A stretch of 64,000 bases of DNA from Marinilabiliales bacterium (GTDB lineage: Bacteria > Bacteroidota > Bacteroidia > Bacteroidales > ML635J-15): the NCBI GenBank assembly GCA_002869385.1, contig PKTB01000003.1, positions 24,843 to 88,842 on the forward strand, in the 5' to 3' direction. How positions within the stretch are numbered: the stretch's first letter is position 1; every line of letters starts with the position of its first letter. Below are positions 57,597-64,000 of the stretch, piece after piece. The translations under genes were made by a program, and so were the position numbers. The notes beneath the pieces were generated by a model. It saw only the letters and a list, made by a program, of their open reading frames with translations, was not told where the DNA came from and searched no databases.

Positions 57597-59921
57597 TTAA
57601 TAATCAAATACTCTTTTATTGAAAATCACATATCCAAAATGCAGCATAAAATAAGTAGTGCTGGAATCGGTATCATAGTAATTTACCGTAAATGCTAATG
57701 GCCCAAAGTCTGTATTATAAACTAATCCTGCCATTCCAAGAAAATGAAGGTAAGCATACCTTTCACTATAATAAGGTTCGTAAACTCTGTCGATTAGCTC
57801 TCTTTTTAGTATCTTTTCAAATGGTGCAAAAGCATATACCTCAAATCTTAGATTTAGCCTATCTGTAAATTTAATAATTGGTTTTAAGCCCAAAGCGGCA
57901 AAAGAGTTTGCACGATAATTTGGTAAAAATAGTGTTTTACTATGAGGTGTGGGACTAAAAACAGGAGCTGACAATATACTTGATGTGTAATTTCTAAAAA
58001 GTTGTTTATTACTAACCAATAACTCTGCATAAACACCCATTGTGAAATGCTTAGAAACTCTTGAATAGGAATCCGAAACAGCATCAAATTGAATCCAAGA
58101 ATGATCCATTCCATAATAATCAGTTAATGAGGTAGTAGATCCAGGAATATTTTCCTCATAACCAAAAGTATACCTTAAACTCATTTGATTTTTACTCCCC
58201 TTTGTTGTATATTGAATATAATTATGATTATTTCTGACAATACTAAAGTGGAAAGTATTTAACATAAATGAAGTATAATCTGCAGTATCATTTTGTAAAA
58301 AATTACTCACCTGAAAATAATCGTAAGTCTGAAATCCTGTAGCATAACCAAGTTTTATAACAGACATTCTTGTTAAAGGTGTAAATAAATCTACTCTAGT
58401 ATTATTATCATAATTAATTAAATATGGGGGGCGATAATCCAACGAAAATAATCGCGAATTACCTTTGAAATAATCAAATCTATTTACGTTTGCTGCTACC
58501 TCAAGAGCCAAAGGTGTACTGAAAGGAAAATCCAATCTTCCTGAAATATGCAATGAACTATATAATCTTCCAAAATACAAATTTGCATTAAGCAAAGTCG
58601 AAACTCTGTTTAATATTTTGTAGTTAAAACCTACAAATCCAGTATTTGAATAACCTGTTGACAAACCTGCACCAAATAAAACATCTGCTCGTTTTTCCTT
58701 TTTTACATTAAATATTACATCAAAAAAACCTGTAGTATCATTAAATCGAGCCAATGGAGTAGCAGTTTCGATCTGAAAATCTGAGATTAGCTTATAATAT
58801 TCTGATTCAAGCTGCCTAATATTTAACTTTTCTGACTTTCCTTTAAAAGAATTAATAATATAATCCTGCGATTTCTGGTCAATTCCTTGAATGTATATCT
58901 TATCAAAATCAAATACAGGGACTTTCGTCTGAAAATCTTGCCTTCTTTCTGCAAGCATAACGGAATCTTGTTTTCTTGGAATTCTACCTTTAATACTATC
59001 CATCATAAGCATGCAGGTTTCATATCCCTTTTGAGAAAACTCATCAATCCTGTGAAAATCAAGTAAGCTCACATTTGTAAAATCAATATTTATAGTAATC
59101 CCCTCGTCGGGTGGAACTTCATACTCCTTTTTTTCACCCATTATCATGTTTTCTATCTGCAGCATTAAATCATCAGGATTAGGTTTTTCCGAATAACTTG
59201 TAACACTAACCCCAATCATAATATCCGGATGAAATTCATTTCGCATTACATCAACAGGGAAATTATTATAAATACCTCCATCAAAAAAAAGAACACTATC
59301 AATTACAACAGGTTTAAAATAGAATGGAAATGTCATTGATGCTCGTATAGACTGTCCAAGGTCTCCTTTTTTGAAAATAACTTCTCGATTATTATATACA
59401 TCAGAGCCGACACATCGAAAAGGAACAAATAAACTATCGAAATCACCATTTGCAGCAGCAGAGTATTGAGCAAAATATTCCATTATGCCAAAATCCATCG
59501 GTTGAGTAGCCACAAGATTTGTTGGTAATACAATATTAATATTACTATCCAATCGGGCTAGGCCAAGACTAAATGACGACGCATCAGGTTCTGTTGTCTT
59601 AAAATAATAATACTGATCATCAGGTATTTGACCTTTATAATAATTCAGAAATCTTTCTTCACGAAACATTTGCTCCATTTGATCGGGAGTAAGACCAATA
59701 GAATATAGCCCTCCGATAATTGCACCAATAGATGTTCCAACAACATAATCAATCGGGATATTATTTTCTTACAAAGCACGAATAACGCCAATATGAGCCA
59801 TACCTTTAGAGCCTCCTCCACTTAAAACTAAACCAACAGTTTGTGAAAAAGAAGCTACAGGAATAGTTATAGTAAAAAGTAAAATCAATAATATTTTGGT
59901 TCTTATACCGACTGATGACAT
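57597..59921 (-). CDS. Patatin-like phospholipase with POTRA and beta-barrel, PlpD type (in-frame TAA)
   Basis: 775 codons with TAA at 59769-59771. The true start is the ATG at 59921 followed by a signal peptide (KILLILLFTITIPVASFSQ) and the patatin oxyanion loop VGLVLSGGGSKGMAHIG. After the stop come IPIDYVVGTSIGAIIGGL with nucleophile Ser64 (GTSIG) and Asp214 in FFDGGIYNNFP, completing the Ser-Asp dyad. A POTRA-like segment (DKIYIQGIDQKSQDYIINSFKG) follows, then a ~400-residue barrel with strands such as VLFGAGLSTGYSNTGFVGFNY, ending YFMLHFGYVIF. This is the type Vd architecture, in which the barrel holds or exports the lipase. A start at 59678 would lack the catalytic serine, so the longer frame is the real gene. 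Confidence 0.85.
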
Positions 59922-60120
59922 TAATTAAGTTACTTTATAATAATATAACGTAAAAACATCTAAAAGGGTGCTACAAAACACATATTATTTTATAACAAAT
60001 TACATACAAATTTAGAATTTTAAAATATGAATTTTAAAGATTAAGATTAAATAATTAATAAATGTACAAATAGCTTTTAATTTAGGATGGTTTTAGTCAT
60101 TTTTGTAAAAAATTTGAATC

Positions 60121-60981
60121 TTGATTTCTAAAATTACTAAATACTTAAATTTGGTGAAATTCAGCCACACTATTTTTGCAATGCCATTTGCATTAATTGG
60201 TTTCTTTAGTGCTATTAAACAAGATTCTTATGATTTTAACTTGCTTTTACTTTTGCTTATCGTGTTGTGTATGGTTTTTGCCAGAAATAGTGCAATGGCC
60301 TTTAATCGATATGCAGATAGAATAATAGATGCAGAAAATCCCAGAACTTCGAATCGTGAAATTCCTTCTAAAAAAGTAAGTGCAAGAAATGCTTTGACTT
60401 TTACAATAGTAAATTCTATTCTGTTTGTAGTAGCAACGGCTTTTATTAATCGAACAACATTGTTCTTGTCTCCAATTGCTCTTGCTATCGTACTATCCTA
60501 TTCTTACACGAAGAGATTTACATTCCTTGCTCATATAATTTTAGGGATAGGACTTGCAATCGCTCCAGCCGGAGCATATATCGCAGTTAGTGAAACTCTT
60601 AATCTCAGAATTATACTTTTATCCATCGTTGTTCTGCTCTGGACTGCCGGCTTTGACATCCTATACTCTCTTCAAGATGAAGAGTTCGACAGAGAAAATG
60701 GATTATTTTCTATTCCCGCAAAATTTGGAAGAAAAACAGCTATGTATATTTCAAGTCTTATACATATTATTTCCATCGGCATTATGTTTTTATGGGCATA
60801 TATTCAGGACGCTAATTATCTATTATGGTCAGGTGTTGGAGTATTTACGATTTTATTAATTTATCAGCACCTCATAGTTAAACCTAATGATATATCAAGA
60901 GTAAATCTAGCATTTGGGACTACTAATGGAATTGCTTCAGTATGTCTTGCAACACTAACAATAATATCCTATTTTATATAA
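60121..60981 (+). CDS. UbiA-family polyprenyltransferase (MqnP-like)
   Basis: 286 residues, starting at TTG. Nine hydrophobic segments and the two Asp-rich motifs of UbiA enzymes: NRYADRIIDAENPRTSNREIP (first) and DILYSLQDEEFDRENGLFSIP (second), which bind the prenyl diphosphate through magnesium. The first motif resembles the menaquinone futalosine-route enzyme MqnP, an assignment by similarity. It attaches a prenyl tail to an aromatic ring in quinone synthesis at the inner membrane. The 3-prime end overlaps the convergent VTT gene by eight bases. Confidence 0.88.
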   Translation: MISKITKYLNLVKFSHTIFAMPFALIGFFSAIKQDSYDFNLLLLLLIVLCMVFARNSAMAFNRYADRIIDAENPRTSNREIPSKKVSARNALTFTIVNSILFVVATAFINRTTLFLSPIALAIVLSYSYTKRFTFLAHIILGIGLAIAPAGAYIAVSETLNLRIILLSIVVLLWTAGFDILYSLQDEEFDRENGLFSIPAKFGRKTAMYISSLIHIISIGIMFLWAYIQDANYLLWSGVGVFTILLIYQHLIVKPNDISRVNLAFGTTNGIASVCLATLTIISYFI

Positions 60982-61588
60982 ATCCCAATACAATTGGTGC
61001 ATACAAATAAAAACGTGCTATTCTGAACACGCCAATAATTGCTAATCGTTGCATAGGAAACTTCAACACTCCGGCTAATGTACAAACTGTTGCATATGGT
61101 AAAGGGAACAATGCTGCAATAATGACAAATACTGCACCCCATTTTTTAATTTTATCTAAGTGATTCGCATATAAACGTAAAAGTCGTTTACGAAGACTTG
61201 GAATTTTCCTTACCCAAACACCAATCAAATATGCATTAATCCCACACAAATAAGATACTGCACCTAATATTCCAACCCATAGATAAAAGCTCTCCATTTT
61301 ACTAACCCATAATATAAAAAAATCAGGAGGTATTAATCCAAGTACACTTTCTGTAAATAAGAAGAATGCAAGAACTACTTCTTTTCTAAAATTATCAATA
61401 ATATATTGAGGAATCTCACTAACTTGTATTATAAATGTATTTAAAATCCAAACAACCAGAATTACAATGCCAATAATTGCTAGAACCTTTATAATATTTG
61501 AAATCAAAAACGAAAGAATGCCTCTCGATTTATAATATCTATAATAAATATTAAATGTTCGCCAGATATTGCGTCTCTCTTTCCTCAT
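60974..61588 (-). CDS. VTT/YqaA-type membrane protein (DedA-related)
   Basis: 204 residues. Four to five TM segments (VLAIIGIVILVVWILNTFII, VLAFFLFTESVLGLIPPDFFILW, LWVGILGAVSYLCGINAYLIG, WGAVFVIIAALFPLPYATVCTLAG). The LIPPDFFIL and the following FPLPYATVCTLAGVLKFPMQRL are the VTT-domain core, found in proteins implicated in lipid scrambling or undecaprenyl-phosphate recycling. Substrate unknown. Confidence 0.82.
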   Translation of the reverse strand: MRKERRNIWRTFNIYYRYYKSRGILSFLISNIIKVLAIIGIVILVVWILNTFIIQVSEIPQYIIDNFRKEVVLAFFLFTESVLGLIPPDFFILWVSKMESFYLWVGILGAVSYLCGINAYLIGVWVRKIPSLRKRLLRLYANHLDKIKKWGAVFVIIAALFPLPYATVCTLAGVLKFPMQRLAIIGVFRIARFYLYAPIVLGFI

Positions 61589-61747
61589 TTCAAAAAGTAA
61601 TATACAAAGAAACTAATTTATTAAATATAAAAACCCACTTTTTGTTCATCAAATAAACTTTTTTACAAAATCTTAGGCATATTTCTTGTTTTGCAATAAT
61701 TAAACAAAATTTTTCACGTTGTAATATAGGAATAAATTAAAATAAAA

Positions 61748-61755
61748 TATCTTTG
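61748..61755 (+). promoter_or_regulatory. Bacteroidota -7 box (TATCTTTG) with a nearly leaderless start
   Basis: TATCTTTG is an exact match and ends eight bases before the ATG of the PorE-like gene, so the transcript would have almost no leader. A second in-frame ATG at 61770 gives the alternative start MLRNLY, which still leaves only a short leader. Confidence 0.45.
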
Positions 61756-61763
61756 TTGTTTGT

Positions 61764-63797
61764 ATGTCAATGCTAAGAAATTTATACATAATAATATTGT
61801 TTTCCCTTCTAACAAGTTCTCTTGGATTTGGGCAATATATGTTTGAGTTTTGTAATGACATTGACGATAAAATACTTCTCAAAAGATATGATAAAGCTGT
61901 AAATATGCTAACATCCGGAAAGTTAGATGATGCAGAACTTGAATTTGCAAAAATTCTGGATGAAGAACCTGACTTTACCGAAGCATGGGTTGCTGTTGCT
62001 GAGATAAATTATTCAAGGTATAAAATGGCTCAGGATAGAAAATCACAAGATCTTTATTATGGAAAATATATTAAGTCCCTAGAAAGAGTAGCCTCATCTT
62101 GTCCTTCCTTCCAAAATTATGAGACAAACTACAAACTTGGTAAGATCTTTTTTGCTGAAGACGAATTAGAAAACGCAAAAAAGTATCTCAAAGTTTTTGT
62201 AAAAAATTCTAATAGAAGTTCAAAATATTATGCAGATGCAGAAAATACTTTGAATTATATAGACCAATACTTAAAGCTTACGCACAATACGGTACCATTC
62301 GACCCGGTAATTGTAGAAGGTATATCTACAAATAATGATGAGTACTTGCCAATAATATCACCGGATGGTACTATGGCCTTCTTCACACACCGTTACATGA
62401 AAGATGATGTAACTTCGATTTACGGGCCTAAATATACTGAAGAATATACAATGGCTACAGCTATTGATAATACTGGACTTAAATTTAAAGAGATCCAAGC
62501 ACTCCCCTATCCTTTTAATGCAGGCTTAAATCAGGGTGCATCATCAATTACAATTGATAATAATACTATGTATGTTACAATTTGTAAACCAATAAGTGCT
62601 GATTACGATAATTGTGATATCTTTTATACAACTCGAACTGCCGGTGGAGGTTGGAATGAATTAAGAAGTGTTGGGAATAACATTAATGGTTTAAAAACAT
62701 GGGAATCTCAACCGAGTATTTCTTCTGATGGTAAGATTCTGTATTTTGCAAGTGTTCGTGAAAGCAATATTGGTTTTGATCCTAACCACCCAACATCTGA
62801 CATTTACTTTTCAGTGAAAAATGAAGATGGTTCATGGGGTGACCCACAAAATCTTGGAACAGTAATTAATACATCTGGAAATGAGAAATCACCGTTTATA
62901 CACTCAGACAGCCAAACATTATATTTCTCCTCTGACGGACATCTTGGTATTGGAGGTTTAGACATTCTATTTTCTAAGTACAGAGAAGACTCATGGACAA
63001 AACCAGTAAATATTGGCTACCCGATAAATACAAAAAGAAACGATTTAGGTTTTATTGTAAACACCCAAGGGACAAAGGCTTATTTTGCATCTAATGATCT
63101 TGGTGGTCAAGGTGGTTGGGATATCTATTCTTTTGATTTATATCCAGAAGCAAGACCTGAAAAAGTATTTCTCGTAAAAGGACAATTAATTGACGATGAA
63201 GGAGCAGCTTTAACCGAGGCTAAACTGGAAGTAAGAAATATCAGAACCCAAGAAGTTTCGGAAGGTATTGTCGACTCAGAAACTGGAAATTATGCTGTTG
63301 CTGTTACAGTTGAAGAAGAAAAAGAAGATGACGATTATCTTATGGTTGTAAAAAAAGAAGACTACAGTTATACTTCTGCACTAATTGAACCAACAGAAGA
63401 AACATTTATAGAACCAGTAGAAGTTAATTTTGAAGTCAAGCCGATAGCTGTTGGAGAAGCTGTTGAATTAAGAGATATTTATTATCCTACTGCCTCGTAT
63501 ACTATCGATAACAAAAGTTTAGCTGTTCTTGATGGTTTTATTGAATTTATGAATGACAACCCCGGTGTAAAAGTAGAAATTCGCGGACATACAGATAATA
63601 CAGGCTCATATCAGGGCAATATAAACCTTTCGAATCAAAGAGCAAAATCGGTTTACGATTACCTTGTTGCACATGGTATAAACAGTTCCAGATTGAAATA
63701 TAGAGGATATGGCCCTGATAAACCAATTGCTTCAAATGATAATGAAGATGGTAGAGCAAAAAACCGCCGAACAGAGTTCTTTATAATTGAAAAATAA
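61764..63797 (+). CDS. PorE-like OmpA-family protein with TPR and PD40 repeats
   Basis: 677 residues. Signal peptide (IILFSLLTSSLGFGQ), then TPR helices (AVNMLTSGKLDDAELEFAKILDEEP, YKLGKIFFAEDELENAKKYLKVFVK) to residue ~160. Next come PD40/WD40-type strands (NDEYLPIISPDGTMAFFTHRY, QPSISSDGKILYFAS, SPFIHSDSQTLYFSSDGHLGIGGLDI, TKAYFASNDLGGQGGWDIY), then a carboxypeptidase-regulatory-like domain (VFLVKGQLIDDEGAALTEAKLEV). The last part is an OmpA peptidoglycan-binding domain: GHTDNTGSYQGNINLSNQRAKSVYDYL ... GRAKNRRTEFFI. This order, TPR-PD40-CRD-OmpA, is that of PorE, the periplasmic link of the T9SS to peptidoglycan. Paralogs with the same order accompany PorP/SprF proteins, so PorE itself is probable, not certain. 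Confidence 0.85.
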   Translation: MSMLRNLYIIILFSLLTSSLGFGQYMFEFCNDIDDKILLKRYDKAVNMLTSGKLDDAELEFAKILDEEPDFTEAWVAVAEINYSRYKMAQDRKSQDLYYGKYIKSLERVASSCPSFQNYETNYKLGKIFFAEDELENAKKYLKVFVKNSNRSSKYYADAENTLNYIDQYLKLTHNTVPFDPVIVEGISTNNDEYLPIISPDGTMAFFTHRYMKDDVTSIYGPKYTEEYTMATAIDNTGLKFKEIQALPYPFNAGLNQGASSITIDNNTMYVTICKPISADYDNCDIFYTTRTAGGGWNELRSVGNNINGLKTWESQPSISSDGKILYFASVRESNIGFDPNHPTSDIYFSVKNEDGSWGDPQNLGTVINTSGNEKSPFIHSDSQTLYFSSDGHLGIGGLDILFSKYREDSWTKPVNIGYPINTKRNDLGFIVNTQGTKAYFASNDLGGQGGWDIYSFDLYPEARPEKVFLVKGQLIDDEGAALTEAKLEVRNIRTQEVSEGIVDSETGNYAVAVTVEEEKEDDDYLMVVKKEDYSYTSALIEPTEETFIEPVEVNFEVKPIAVGEAVELRDIYYPTASYTIDNKSLAVLDGFIEFMNDNPGVKVEIRGHTDNTGSYQGNINLSNQRAKSVYDYLVAHGINSSRLKYRGYGPDKPIASNDNEDGRAKNRRTEFFIIEK

Positions 63798-64000
63798 TAA
63801 CTCTCACTTTCTTTATGTAAAAAAACAAATAGCGCATTAGCAAAACAAACTTCTTTTCGTTATTCAAATTACTACTATTGTTTATCGCAATATATTTTCT
63901 ACTGGTAGTGTTTAAAAAAGTGTGTATTTGAGCTTTTAAAATCGATAATAATTTTCTTTCAAAGGAAGCCTAATTTAAGAATTAGGACTTTCCTTATCAA

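Noticed and set aside
1338..59921. Stop-codon reassignment (alternative genetic code) as explanation of the internal stops
   Set aside because: All three stop codons occur internally, and all also end normal genes, often in ATGA or TAATG overlaps. A single reassigned codon cannot explain this.
63798..64000. Additional gene at the right edge
   Set aside because: AT-rich sequence without an open frame of useful length, promoter pair or hairpin.

Overview
The window looks like chromosomal DNA of a free-living Bacteroidota, probably a Bacteroidales/Marinilabiliales-type marine or sediment organism. The DNA is AT-rich and Shine-Dalgarno sequences are scarce. Many promoters fit the Bacteroidota consensus TAnnTTTG, some with an upstream TTTG. 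There are several type IX secretion system (T9SS) components (PorU, PorV, a PorP/SprF-like protein, GldJ, a PorE-like protein) and at least four secreted proteins with T9SS C-terminal sorting domains. I see no rRNA, tRNA, CRISPR array, integrase, transposase or prophage genes.

Layout. 0-8 kb: short tandem repeat, a DegT-type sugar aminotransferase, a T9SS cargo protein, a P-loop protein of the cyclic-2,3-diphosphoglycerate-synthetase family, and LepA. 8-25.7 kb (mostly minus strand): an M28 peptidase, a 1510-residue repeat protein with 18 copies of a ~38-residue unit, small secreted proteins, a compact five-gene operon ending in a membrane LytTR regulator, two beta-propeller-type secreted proteins, a pentapeptide protein, a ferredoxin-nitroreductase and an RDD protein. 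25.8-34.7 kb: a PhoR/PhoB-type two-component pair and a polysaccharide locus (flippase, carbohydrate-binding-like membrane protein, lipoprotein with a GH16-like catalytic motif, MBOAT acyltransferase). 35-45 kb: an EF-G paralog with degraded GTPase motifs, four tandem paralogous lipoproteins, urocanate hydratase, an HExxH lipoprotein, an exported TsaA/TrmO-fold protein and a T9SS cargo protein. 45-57.5 kb: thioredoxin, ispF, porV and porU on the minus strand, divergent from porP, gldJ and murF, then an rRNA methyltransferase-like gene. 57.6-64 kb: a patatin/beta-barrel (PlpD-like) protein, a UbiA prenyltransferase, a VTT membrane protein and a PorE-like OmpA protein.

The most striking whole-window signal is that eleven reading frames are otherwise continuous but carry single in-frame stop codons (twelve stops: eight TAA, two TAG, two TGA). 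Homologous-looking sequence continues in the same frame on the other side, and I found no frameshifts. The affected genes include gldJ, the EF-G paralog, a LytTR regulator and the patatin. All three stop types occur and all also terminate ordinary genes, so one reassigned codon cannot explain the pattern. Substitution errors or strain mixture in an assembly are the simplest explanation. Real nonsense decay and stop readthrough are alternatives. I annotate these genes as full-length frames and state each interruption.
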